A stretch of 64,000 nucleotides of DNA from Luteibacter sp. OK325. GTDB taxonomy: Bacteria; Pseudomonadota; Gammaproteobacteria; Xanthomonadales; Rhodanobacteraceae. The notes under the pieces were generated by a model. It did not search any database, was not told the DNA's origin, and was given only the letters and a program-made list of their open reading frames with translations. Both the position numbers and the translations under genes were made by a program. The DNA is taken from assembly GCF_003050935.1 (NCBI RefSeq), contig NZ_QAOX01000003.1:452808-516807 (forward strand), read 5' to 3'. Positions 26,579 through 34,083 of the stretch are shown piece after piece. The first letter of the stretch is position 1. The number at the start of each line of letters is the position of its first letter.

Positions 26579-26626
26579 GACCTTCTCCAAAGCAGGTTTC
26601 GAGGGAACTTCCTGTGTGCATCAACG

Positions 26627-27370
26627 TCAATCGGACGGGCGTGCGTTCACCTGGCTGACCGGCACCAGTTCGGCATCGCCGACGAATACGTGGCTATCGT
26701 AGCCGTAGAAGTACATGGCCTTCTGCGCCTGCAGCAGGCGCGCGACGCTGAAGCCACTCTGCAACGGCAGGTTGTCCGCCGAGGCGGCCGCGGTGGTGGG
26801 CATGAACACGCCGTCGATGAAGACACTGCCGCCGAAGTTCGCCGCCCATTCGAGCTCTTTGTACGCACGATCGAACTGACGCCCCGCGCGCGGTGCCGCC
26901 ACGGCATCGGCGTAGGTGGTTTTCATGTCGCGCCAATAGGCGTCGGCCTGGGCCAGCTCCTGCGGCGTCGCGTGCTGGTAGGCGGAAATGAAGCCGGGCT
27001 CGTAGGCGGGGTCGTGGCGTTCGGCGGCGAGCGCCAGCCACGCCAGGCCGAGCGGGCGGTTCTTCTCGGCGTGGTCGCCATTGAAATACATGACGCCGAG
27101 CGCGTACTGCGCCGGCTTGCTGGCCCAGCGGGCGGCGTCTTTCAGGTTCTCGCGCGCCAGGCCCATGTGGCCGCTCCAGTAATCCCGGGCGGCGGCGCAG
27201 AAATAGTATTCACCGGGAAGGAAGCGTTCCAGCCCACCCGGGCAGGGCTGCAGCGAGTCGGCAACCTTGGCTTCCTGATTGGGCAGGGGCAAGGGGCGCT
27301 GGCCGGCCTGGGCGGCAAAGGCCGTGACGGTGAGTGCTGCGGCAAGACTCAGAACGGACAACGCTTTCAT
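26627..27370 (-). CDS. Secreted Sel1-like repeat protein (paralogue 2)
   Basis: A 247-residue exported protein, signal peptide about 1-23 (ending AAQA). It aligns with the downstream gene over nearly its full length: the shared blocks are GLERFLPGEYYFCAAARD, SKPAQYALGVMYFNGD, PLGLAWLALAAERHDP and FGGSVFIDG. The pair therefore arose by tandem duplication and has diverged. A shared Cys in the N-terminal block (CPGGLERF here, CAQGLERL in the other) and another in YYFCAAARD could form a disulfide. AAGGA lies before ATG 27370. No function assigned. Confidence 0.72.
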   Translation of the reverse strand: MKALSVLSLAAALTVTAFAAQAGQRPLPLPNQEAKVADSLQPCPGGLERFLPGEYYFCAAARDYWSGHMGLARENLKDAARWASKPAQYALGVMYFNGDHAEKNRPLGLAWLALAAERHDPAYEPGFISAYQHATPQELAQADAYWRDMKTTYADAVAAPRAGRQFDRAYKELEWAANFGGSVFIDGVFMPTTAAASADNLPLQSGFSVARLLQAQKAMYFYGYDSHVFVGDAELVPVSQVNARPSD

Positions 27371-27458
27371 ACGTAGATCCTTGGTCTGTGACCCACCCCG
27401 AGTCACCATTACCATACCACCCGGTTCGCTTTTTATTCGTGAAATCTTGTTTAGGCGC

Positions 27459-28133
27459 TTACTTGCCGTCGATGGCCGCGTGCATGCGGCGGATCACGTC
27501 GGCGTAGTCCGGGGCGTTGAAGATGGCCGAGCCAGCGACGAAGGTGTCGGCACCGGCCGCCGAAATGGCGCCGATGTTGTCAGGGGTGACGCCGCCGTCC
27601 ACTTCCAGGCGGATCTTGCGACCGCTGGCATCGATGCGCTCACGCACCTGGCGGATCTTCTCCAGGGCCGAGGGGATGAACTTCTGCCCGCCGAAGCCCG
27701 GATTCACCGACATGATCAGGACCATGTCGATCTTGTCCATGACGAAATCCAGCCAGGACAGCGGCGTGGCCGGGTTGAACACGAGGCCGGCCTCGCAGCC
27801 TTCGCCCTGGATCAGCTGGATGGTGCGGTCGACATGCTCGCTGGCTTCGGGATGGAAGCTGATGCTGCGCGCGCCGGCCTTGGCGAAGTCCGGCACGATG
27901 CGGTCCACCGGCTTGACCATGAGGTGCACGTCGATGTGCTCGGTAATGCCGTAGTCACGCAGCGCCTTGAGCACCATCGGGCCGATGGTGAGGTTGGGCA
28001 CGTAGTGGTTGTCCATCACGTCGAAATGCACCCACTGCGCACCGGCGTCGAGCACCTTGCGCGTGTCCTCACCCAGGCGGGCAAAGTCAGCCGAGAGGAT
28101 GGACGGGGCGATAACGGGGCTCTGCTTGGACAT
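27459..28133 (-). CDS. rpe: Ribulose-phosphate 3-epimerase
   Basis: A 224-residue TIM-barrel enzyme that interconverts ribulose 5-phosphate and xylulose 5-phosphate in the pentose phosphate pathway. Seen: [12 protein letters not shown] at the N-terminus, metal-ligand regions [17 protein letters not shown] and [17 protein letters not shown] and the phosphate-binding VDGGV and VAGSAIF. Length matches the family. Start is ATG 28133. In many relatives rpe precedes trpE; here trpE is about 5 kb away, so that link may have been broken by insertion of the intervening genes. Its 5' leader holds short tandem duplications and a REP pair. Confidence 0.95.
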   Translation of the reverse strand: MSKQSPVIAPSILSADFARLGEDTRKVLDAGAQWVHFDVMDNHYVPNLTIGPMVLKALRDYGITEHIDVHLMVKPVDRIVPDFAKAGARSISFHPEASEHVDRTIQLIQGEGCEAGLVFNPATPLSWLDFVMDKIDMVLIMSVNPGFGGQKFIPSALEKIRQVRERIDASGRKIRLEVDGGVTPDNIGAISAAGADTFVAGSAIFNAPDYADVIRRMHAAIDGK

Positions 28134-28158
28134 GATCGATACCGTTTCTAGGAGGATT

Positions 28159-28411
28159 CGGAGGACTAGAGACTTCGGAGGACTAGAGACTAATGTGGGA
28201 GCCGCTTCAGCGGCGATGCTCTTGCCATGTACTGGCCCGCTGCCGCGGGATCGCCGATGAATCGGCTCCCACAGGAGATGGGGGCCAACCGACAGAAGAT
28301 GGGGGCCAACCGAAGCGTGATCCAGTGGGCCGTGTATTTCCAGCAGAAGCACGTGTATTTCCGGTAGAAGCACCGCCCCCCCCTGTGGGAGCCGCTTCAG
28401 CGGCGATGCTC
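28159..28411. repeat. REP elements with three short tandem duplications
   Basis: A 17-bp unit CGGAGGACTAGAGACTT is doubled at 28159-28192. REP elements follow at about 28195-28218 and, inverted, 28252-28272. A unit with GATGGGGGCCAACCGA is doubled at about 28275-28313. A 21-bp unit beginning CGTGTATTTCC is doubled at 28331-28372 with two differences. A last REP element at 28385-28408 abuts the next stop codon. Confidence 0.85.
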
Positions 28412-29227
28412 TTATTTAAAGCCCCGCTCCGCCTTGATCCGCTCATAAGCCGCATTGATCTCGCTCGCCCGCGACTCCGCACGCCGGCGCATATCTTCCG
28501 GCAGGTCGCCAAGCCGGTCCGGATGGTGCTCCGAAATCAGCTTTCGATACGCGCGCTTGATCGCGCGGTCGTCGCTATCACGCTGGATGCCGAGCACGGC
28601 ATACGGATCCGGCCCCTGCGCACTGCGCTGTGGCGGCACGTAGCCGCCACCGGGGCGACCCTGACCACCGCCGTACGAGCGGCCGCTGGTGTTGGCGTTC
28701 CAGGCGTAGCCCTTCATCGCCATGAGCGCCATCAGCTCCATGTCGCTCACGCGCAGGGCGAAGGCGAGCTGGCGCAGGATGGCCATCTTCTCCGGCGACG
28801 GGCTGCCCTCGGCGAGCACCGTCTCGATCACGACGTCGATCACCGGGAAGGCATGGTCGCGGCGATGGCCGACCCACTGGCGCAGCTCGTCGATCACTTC
28901 GGCGGCGTTGAACTCGGGCTGCTTGCCCTCGTTGAACGCGCCGACCGCGATCGCGCGCTGGTCCTGGTCCAGGCCCATGCGCGCCATGAGGCGTTCGGCA
29001 ATGGCGATCTCGGCTTCGGAGATGCGTCCATCGGCCTTGGCCACCGCGCCGATCAGCGCGAACAGCGGCGAGATGTAGCCGCCTTGCGCAGGGGCACGCC
29101 GGCGCTGGCTCTGCTGGCGGCTGGCGTCGAACATGAAGCCGAGCGCGCCGCCAATGAGGGCGCCGAGCAGGTTGTGGGTTAACCAGAAGCCCCCGAAGAG
29201 GCCGATGAACGTAGCGAAGAAATTCAT
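28412..29227 (-). CDS. djlA: DjlA-like membrane-anchored J-domain protein
   Basis: A 271-residue co-chaperone. A glycine-rich membrane segment at residues 5-35 anchors it; residues 60-175 form a TerB-like helical domain ([17 protein letters not shown]); after a Gly-rich linker the C-terminal 65 residues are a J domain with DPYAVLGI and the HPD tripeptide that stimulates DnaK. This is the DjlA layout. Its start overlaps the stop of the upstream cytochrome c gene as ATGA (29224-29227), so translation is probably coupled. The function with cytochrome c is not obvious; co-expression may be accidental. Confidence 0.85.
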   Translation of the reverse strand: MNFFATFIGLFGGFWLTHNLLGALIGGALGFMFDASRQQSQRRRAPAQGGYISPLFALIGAVAKADGRISEAEIAIAERLMARMGLDQDQRAIAVGAFNEGKQPEFNAAEVIDELRQWVGHRRDHAFPVIDVVIETVLAEGSPSPEKMAILRQLAFALRVSDMELMALMAMKGYAWNANTSGRSYGGGQGRPGGGYVPPQRSAQGPDPYAVLGIQRDSDDRAIKRAYRKLISEHHPDRLGDLPEDMRRRAESRASEINAAYERIKAERGFK

Positions 29228-29535
29228 GGAGCCGCTCTGGAAGGGATCTGCACGGAGAACCACTGGGCCAGCTGGTCCAGTTCCGCGTCGGTAAGGGGGC
29301 CGGTAGCCGCGCGCATCACGGGGATGTCGCGGCGGCCGTCACGGTACTGGCGCAATGCTTCGCGCAGGTAATCGAGTTTCTGCCCGGCCAGGTTGGGCGC
29401 GCCGGGAATCCGTGCCATGCCGTCTTCACCATGGCACGCCGCGCACAGCCCGAGGCGCGCCGGCTTCGTGGGCGGCGTCGCAAGGACAGGGGCGGATAGG
29501 GCCAGGGCAAGCGCCGCGGTCGTCAGGATTCGCAT
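29224..29535 (-). CDS. Small periplasmic cytochrome c
   Basis: A 103-residue exported protein: signal peptide 1-19 (ending PVLA), then a single haem-attachment motif CAACH in LGLCAACHGEDG, followed by PNLAGQKLDYL and a Met ligand probably in PVMRAATG. This is the single-domain class I type, close to one half of cytochrome c4. It would carry electrons between respiratory complexes. The next gene (DjlA-like) overlaps its stop. Start at ATG 29535 opens the signal peptide; farther upstream the frame runs through REP elements. Confidence 0.87.
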   Translation of the reverse strand: MRILTTAALALALSAPVLATPPTKPARLGLCAACHGEDGMARIPGAPNLAGQKLDYLREALRQYRDGRRDIPVMRAATGPLTDAELDQLAQWFSVQIPSRAAP

Positions 29536-29665
29536 GGCAGGGCAATGGGGGCAGTAACCGTAAATTCTAGCAGGCCAATCGCCACAGGCCCTGTGAGCCC
29601 CGTCGATGCTGGGGCCTGTTGATGCTGGGGCCTGTTGATGCTGGGCCCTGTGCTGGGCCCTGCTT

Positions 29666-29776
29666 TGTGTGGGAGCCGCTTCAGCGGCGATTGGGTGCTT
29701 GCCTCGGCCTGCCCCGCTGCCGCGGGATCGCCGCTGAAGCGGCTCCCACAATCGCCGATGAATCGGCTCCCATAGC
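29666..29776. repeat. REP group (three elements)
   Basis: A direct CCGCTTCAGCGG element, a CCCGCTGCCGCGGG hairpin, an inverted CCGCTGAAGCGG element and, directly joined, an inverted CCGATGAATCGG element. It is preceded by a short tandem GATGCTGGG(G/C)CCTGTT repeat at about 29605-29660. Confidence 0.88.
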
Positions 29777-29825
29777 TACAGCAGTTACAATAGACGGCTC
29801 GAACCGCCTTACCGGAGTCCCCGCC

Positions 29826-30722
29826 GTGCCTACGACCCTGAGCCAATCCGACCTGCCCGGCCTGGACCTCATCCATCGCGGCAAGGTCCGCGACGTCTAT
29901 GCCCTGCCGGGCAACCGCCTGCTCATGGTGGCGACGGACCGGCTCTCGGCGTTCGACGTGGTGCTGCCCGACCCGATTCCGGGCAAGGGCGAGATGCTCA
30001 CGCAGATCTCCAACTTCTGGTTCGGCAAGACCGCGCACATCATTCCGAATCACCTCACCGGCGAAGACGTCGCCTCGGTGCTGCCGGCCGGCGTCGATGC
30101 CGCGCTGTACGCGAAGCGCGCCGTGGTGACCAAGCGGCTGAAGCCAGTGCCGGTCGAAGCCATCGCCCGCGGCTACATCATCGGCTCGGGCTGGAAGTCG
30201 TATAAGGCCACCGGCGACATCTGCGGCATCAAGCTGCCCGAAGGCTTGCAGATGGCCGCGAAACTCCCGGAGCCGATCTTCACCCCGTCGACCAAGGCCG
30301 CCGTCGGCGATCACGACGAGAACGTCAGCTTCGACGCCGTCGTCGCGCTCGTGGGCGAGGACATGGCCAACGCCGTACGCAAGGCTACGCTCGAGATCTA
30401 CGCCTGGGCCGCGGCCTACGCTGCCGAGCGCGGCGTGATCATCGCCGACACCAAGTTCGAGTTCGGCACGGACGAGAACGGCGTGCTGCACATCATGGAC
30501 GAGATGCTCACCCCGGATTCCTCGCGCTTCTGGCCGGCCGACGAATACAAGGTGGGCATCAGCCCGCCCAGCTACGACAAGCAGTTCGTCCGCGACTATC
30601 TCGAGCAGATCGGCTGGAACAAGACGCCGCCCGCACCGAAGGTGCCGGAGAACGTTATCGACGGCACCGCGGCGAAGTACGCCGAGGCGCTGGATAAGCT
30701 CGCGGGCATCCGACTGGACTAA
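29826..30722 (+). CDS. purC: SAICAR synthase (PurC)
   Basis: A 298-residue enzyme of purine synthesis that joins aspartate to CAIR. It is the longer form of the family, as in yeast and xanthomonads. Motifs: GKVRDVYAL for nucleotide, [12 protein letters not shown], the [15 protein letters not shown] segment, and DTKFEFG with [12 protein letters not shown] near the C-terminus. The start codon is GTG at 29826 with GGAG 8 bases upstream; no in-frame ATG precedes the conserved core. TACAAT at 29786-29791 could be its -10 box. Two unrelated genes follow in the same direction. Confidence 0.94.
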   Translation: MPTTLSQSDLPGLDLIHRGKVRDVYALPGNRLLMVATDRLSAFDVVLPDPIPGKGEMLTQISNFWFGKTAHIIPNHLTGEDVASVLPAGVDAALYAKRAVVTKRLKPVPVEAIARGYIIGSGWKSYKATGDICGIKLPEGLQMAAKLPEPIFTPSTKAAVGDHDENVSFDAVVALVGEDMANAVRKATLEIYAWAAAYAAERGVIIADTKFEFGTDENGVLHIMDEMLTPDSSRFWPADEYKVGISPPSYDKQFVRDYLEQIGWNKTPPAPKVPENVIDGTAAKYAEALDKLAGIRLD

Positions 30723-30756
30723 GCTCTCGTCAGACGGTTCTTACGGGGGTACGACC

Positions 30757-31224
30757 ATGCGCGACGCAGCCACCTGGTTCGACAACTACGCGGCGGATCA
30801 CCAGAATCCGACGAATCGGCTGATCCACTGGATCTGCGTGCCGGCGATCACCTGGACGGTCGTCGCGCTGATCTGGCTGATTCCCGTGCCGGGCTGGCTC
30901 GGGCGTCCGGGCCTGTGGGCCGTACTGGCGATGTTCCTGGCCTTCTGCTTCTACTACTACCGGCTGTCGCGGAAGATCGGACTGGCCATGGCCGGCGCCT
31001 TCCTCTCGCTGGCGCTGATCACCGATTCGCTCTACCGCAGCATCGGTAGCAGCGGCCTGCTCTGGCTGGCCGTCGGCGTCTTCGTGGTGGCCTGGATCGG
31101 CCAGTTCATCGGGCACAAGATCGAAGGCAAGCGCCCCTCGTTCCTGACCGACCTGCAATACCTGCTGATCGGTCCGGCGTGGCTGATGAGCAAGGCGCTC
31201 AGCCGCTTCGGCGCGGCGTACTGA
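30757..31224 (+). CDS. Mpo1-like (DUF962) membrane protein
   Basis: A 155-residue integral membrane protein of the DUF962 family. The pattern YAADHQNPTNRLIHWICVP at 11-29 and the block GHKIEGKRPSFLTDLQYLLI at 121-140 are the family hallmarks; the His residues bind iron in yeast Mpo1, a dioxygenase acting on 2-hydroxy fatty acids. Four hydrophobic segments lie between. The bacterial substrate is not known. It follows purC by 34 bases and is followed by another membrane protein after 10 bases, so a short operon is likely. Confidence 0.85.
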   Translation: MRDAATWFDNYAADHQNPTNRLIHWICVPAITWTVVALIWLIPVPGWLGRPGLWAVLAMFLAFCFYYYRLSRKIGLAMAGAFLSLALITDSLYRSIGSSGLLWLAVGVFVVAWIGQFIGHKIEGKRPSFLTDLQYLLIGPAWLMSKALSRFGAAY

Positions 31225-31234
31225 CGGAAGCAAC

Positions 31235-31645
31235 GTGACCCAACCCCTCCTGACCTTCCTCTCCGCCCTCATCTGGTGGGTGATCTACTCCAGCGCCGCC
31301 GCCGTGATCCCTGCCCTTATTGTCTGGGGCGCCCTGCGCTTCCTCGAGAAGACGCCGGTGGTGTTCAACCGCGCCTACATGGCCAGCCTGCTCTGGGCAC
31401 TCATAGCGGTGCTTACCGGCGGCCTGGTGATCGCCGCCCAGCACGGCCAGGCGCCAGGCCAGTCGGTCTTCGTCCTGCCCTGGATGCGTGCCTCGCTGGT
31501 GCTGGACATGCTGATCGGTGCCTTCCTGATCTGGCGGCTGGTGCCGCGGATCGATGCGCGCCGGGTCAAGCCGACCAGCGCCTGCATGGCCGTGGCGCTG
31601 GTCATGGTGGTGGCGATGGTGATCGGAACGACGATTCATCGGTAA
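31235..31645 (+). CDS. Hypothetical membrane protein, 136 residues
   Basis: A protein with four predicted membrane segments (about 5-30, 45-65, 83-100 and 112-132) and short loops. It starts with GTG at 31235, ten bases after the previous stop. No family recognised; the spacing suggests co-transcription with the Mpo1-like gene. A strong inverted repeat lies directly after its stop. Confidence 0.6.
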   Translation: MTQPLLTFLSALIWWVIYSSAAAVIPALIVWGALRFLEKTPVVFNRAYMASLLWALIAVLTGGLVIAAQHGQAPGQSVFVLPWMRASLVLDMLIGAFLIWRLVPRIDARRVKPTSACMAVALVMVVAMVIGTTIHR

Positions 31646-31668
31646 ATCGATAGGGAATCCCTATCGAT
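31646..31668. terminator. 11-bp inverted repeat after a stop codon, possible terminator or operator
   Basis: ATCGATAGGGA at 31646-31656 and its exact complement at 31658-31668 surround one base and begin directly after the stop codon. As RNA it would give a 9-bp stem with a GAAUC loop. No T-run follows, so intrinsic termination would be weak; a dimeric protein could equally bind here. Confidence 0.45.
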
Positions 31669-31685
31669 TCGATGCGAACCATCAG

Positions 31686-31727
31686 TTGGACGCGGGACTC
31701 GCCATCCCCATAATGAGAGTCATTCTT
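31686..31727 (+). promoter_or_regulatory. Promoter overlapping a Fur box
   Basis: TTGGAC (31686-31691), a 17-base spacer and CATAAT (31709-31714) form a good sigma-70 promoter. The 19 bases 31709-31727 (CATAATGAGAGTCATTCTT) match the classical Fur consensus at 14 positions by my count and cover the -10 box. Iron-loaded Fur would block transcription of the gene at 31745. Confidence 0.65.
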
Positions 31728-31744
31728 ATTGGGAGCGTCCGGCC

Positions 31745-31927
31745 ATGGCCAGGAAGATCAAATATGCGGCGACGCACTTCAGCATCGCCTTTTCGATGAG
31801 TTACGCGGTTAACCAGAACGTGGCCCTCAGCGCCATCGTCGGTATCGCCGAGCCGCTGGCCTTTGCCTTCGGCCGGGAAGTGGCCCGCGAAACCCGTAAC
31901 GGCCTGCAGCTAGCGCCCGCCACCTGA
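31745..31927 (+). CDS. DUF2061-like small membrane protein, probably iron-regulated
   Basis: A 60-residue protein with hydrophobic stretches at about 11-25 and 28-45 and the pattern THFSIAFSMSYAV then GIAEPLAF, as in DUF2061 proteins. These are small inner-membrane proteins without assigned role. A clear promoter with an overlapping Fur box sits directly upstream, so expression should rise when iron is scarce. The gene overlaps the 3' end of the convergent glycoside hydrolase gene by 18 bases (31910-31927). Confidence 0.7.
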   Translation: MARKIKYAATHFSIAFSMSYAVNQNVALSAIVGIAEPLAFAFGREVARETRNGLQLAPAT

Positions 31928-34015
31928 GCGCGCATTCGCGTCGGTGACGGCGCGGGTAAAACCCTCGAACGGGATGTCGGTGATGCCGACCAGCCCGATA
32001 TGGCTGTTCTCGCCGTCGAGGACGCGACCGGTGACCGGCTGATCGACGTACTGGAACCAATGCGTGCCGACGATGACGCCCGATGCCACGGCGGCATCGA
32101 CGAAGCGCGCGTAGGCCTTGCCCCGCTCCTCCTCGCTGCCCACGGCGGCGACACCATTGCCGAAAGGCCCACGGTCCGCCGAGCCGAAGTGGAACTCGGT
32201 AATCATCACGGGTTTGTCGAGCTTGCGGAACGCGGCCACGTCGAAGCCGTGCTCGGGAAGGTCGGTGTAGGTGTTGATGCTGGTCACGTCGGCATAAGTG
32301 GCGCTCGCCTCTTCGGTCTCCGGCGTGCGCACGGCGAGCCGGCCGCCGAGGAAGAGGTGATGCGGATCGGCCTTCTTCAGCGTCTGCGCCACGCTGCGGA
32401 AATACTGTCCAGCGTAAAGCTTGAGGAAGGCGATGTAGTCCGCCGCGACGGCGGGATGCGCTTCGCTCGGATCGGGTGCCTTGAAGCCTTTCGCGGCGAC
32501 CTGGTCCCAGGACGCCGCTTCGACGCCCCACGCTTTGGCGAACGCGCCCGCGTCACCGTGCGCTTTTTTCAGGTACGCGACGAAGGCCTGCTTCGCCGGG
32601 CTCTCCGGCCCTTGCGCGAGGCTGCCGACGGCGAGGGCCCAGCGCCCTTGCGGTCCCTGCCCTGCCCACGCCAGTTCGTTGTCAGCGAAGTAACCGAGCA
32701 GCCAGGGATCGTCGCGAACGCCCTTCGTCGCCGCGGCGACAGCGGCTTCGGTCGCCTTGAGGAACCGGGGATCGAAGGGATCGGGCATGCGACCCCAGTA
32801 GTCGTAGCCGGTGCTGACCGTGTTGAAGTCACCGTGGATAAGCATCGGCACGGTGTAGGCCATGCGGTGGTCGTTCGCGAAACCGGGGTCGCTCCAGTTA
32901 CCCAGCGTGTTGAAGCGCCAGGCCTTCAGGCGATCGACGCTGCGCTTGCGCCACGCAGCTTCGGGGTTGTTGCCCAGCGTACGCGACACGTTGTTCGCGT
33001 AGACATCCCACCAGCGACCGTGGTTCATGCCGTTGTCGCGCTGTGAGCCCGCGTCGCTGCGGCTATCCGACGTCCCGCCGAATTTGCCGTTCGCCGCTGC
33101 CGGGTCGGCGAACATGAACTCACGGCCCTGCACATAGGTGCGGCCGTCGGTCATGTTCACGGCGTTCACGCCGAGCGAGAAGAAGGCGTGGCCTTCCGGC
33201 GTGACCAGCCACCAGCGATCGCCCTGCTTCTGGGTGTGGAACCAGCCGGTTGTTTGTAATGCGGGTAGGTCCGTGCGACCGCCGAACTTGTCGAGACCTT
33301 TGATGTTGGCTGCGGCCGGCAAGGCGTCCGCACGCTGCTTCAGCGCGGCGTCGCTGTCGATCTTCTCCGGCCATGTGCTTCGTGTGTACTGACCGTAGCG
33401 ATCGACGATAGCCGTATAGGCGTGACGCAGGTCGTCGTCGTTGGCCGTGGTATCGAGCTTGCCGAACAGCAGTGTCTGCGCAGCACCTGGCTGCGGCATC
33501 GACAGCGTCACCGAGGTGATGGCGCCGGCGTCGACGTTGCCTTCCACGGCGGTGGCAACCAGCCACTTTTCCTTGCCTTCGTCATACGGCATCGGCGGAC
33601 CCACCTGCATGCCGAACGCGCGTGGCGAGGTCGGTTTCAGCGAAACGGACAGCGTCTGCGGCGGCCCCGGAGGAACGCCTACCGTACTCGTGGTGTGCTT
33701 GCCGTTCGAGGCGATGTCGACCATGAGCGTCACCGGCCAGGGCATGCCGTTCTGCACGCGCAGTCGCATCGCGCCATCCACCGGCCAGTTCCAGGTGCCC
33801 TGCTGCGGCGCGATCACCAGCGACGGCGCTGCCGAAGGCTGGAACGTCACCGCAACCATCTCACCCCCATCCGCCGCCTTGCGCACCGTCGGATCCAGGG
33901 TCGCGCCCTTACCCGTCACACGCATCCCATCCGGATGAACCAGATCCACCGAAGCGGCCTGCACCGAAAAAACGGCGCCCGCCAGCAACCACGAAAAATG
34001 TAGGAGCCGATTCAT
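31910..34015 (-). CDS. Exported agarase-like glycoside hydrolase
   Basis: A 701-residue secreted glycosidase. Signal peptide about 1-20 (MNRLLHFSWLLAGAVFSVQA), an N-terminal beta-sandwich-like region to about 190, then a TIM-barrel domain. Typical segments are GWFHTQKQGDRWWLVTPEGH, YFADNELAW with a likely acid/base Glu, VMITEFHFG with a likely nucleophile Glu, and GTHWFQYVDQPVTGR. This resembles GH50-type beta-agarases and related GH-A enzymes; the true substrate may be another galactan. Remarkably, the start codon and its ribosome-binding site lie inside REP elements (see findings). Codons 1-5 are REP sequence, and no other start would leave a working signal peptide. Confidence 0.78.
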   Translation of the reverse strand: MNRLLHFSWLLAGAVFSVQAASVDLVHPDGMRVTGKGATLDPTVRKAADGGEMVAVTFQPSAAPSLVIAPQQGTWNWPVDGAMRLRVQNGMPWPVTLMVDIASNGKHTTSTVGVPPGPPQTLSVSLKPTSPRAFGMQVGPPMPYDEGKEKWLVATAVEGNVDAGAITSVTLSMPQPGAAQTLLFGKLDTTANDDDLRHAYTAIVDRYGQYTRSTWPEKIDSDAALKQRADALPAAANIKGLDKFGGRTDLPALQTTGWFHTQKQGDRWWLVTPEGHAFFSLGVNAVNMTDGRTYVQGREFMFADPAAANGKFGGTSDSRSDAGSQRDNGMNHGRWWDVYANNVSRTLGNNPEAAWRKRSVDRLKAWRFNTLGNWSDPGFANDHRMAYTVPMLIHGDFNTVSTGYDYWGRMPDPFDPRFLKATEAAVAAATKGVRDDPWLLGYFADNELAWAGQGPQGRWALAVGSLAQGPESPAKQAFVAYLKKAHGDAGAFAKAWGVEAASWDQVAAKGFKAPDPSEAHPAVAADYIAFLKLYAGQYFRSVAQTLKKADPHHLFLGGRLAVRTPETEEASATYADVTSINTYTDLPEHGFDVAAFRKLDKPVMITEFHFGSADRGPFGNGVAAVGSEEERGKAYARFVDAAVASGVIVGTHWFQYVDQPVTGRVLDGENSHIGLVGITDIPFEGFTRAVTDANARSGGGR

Positions 34016-34082
34016 CGGCGATGCTCCTGTGCGAGCCGATTCAGCGGCGATACTCCTGTGGGAGCCGCTTCAGCGGCGATGC
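33995..34082. repeat. REP triplet overlapping the glycoside hydrolase start
   Basis: Three elements in the same direction with a period near 30 bases: CCGATTCATCGG at about 34004-34015, a mismatched CCGATTCAGCGG at 34037 and CCGCTTCAGCGG at 34067. The middle one has unequal stem arms, as if recombined between two classes. The first covers the start of the gene on the minus strand. Confidence 0.9.
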
Positions 34083-34083
34083 T

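Noticed and set aside
31901..31927. Frameshift or fusion between the DUF2061 gene and the glycoside hydrolase
   Set aside because: The two genes converge on opposite strands and simply overlap by 18 bases; both stops are clear.
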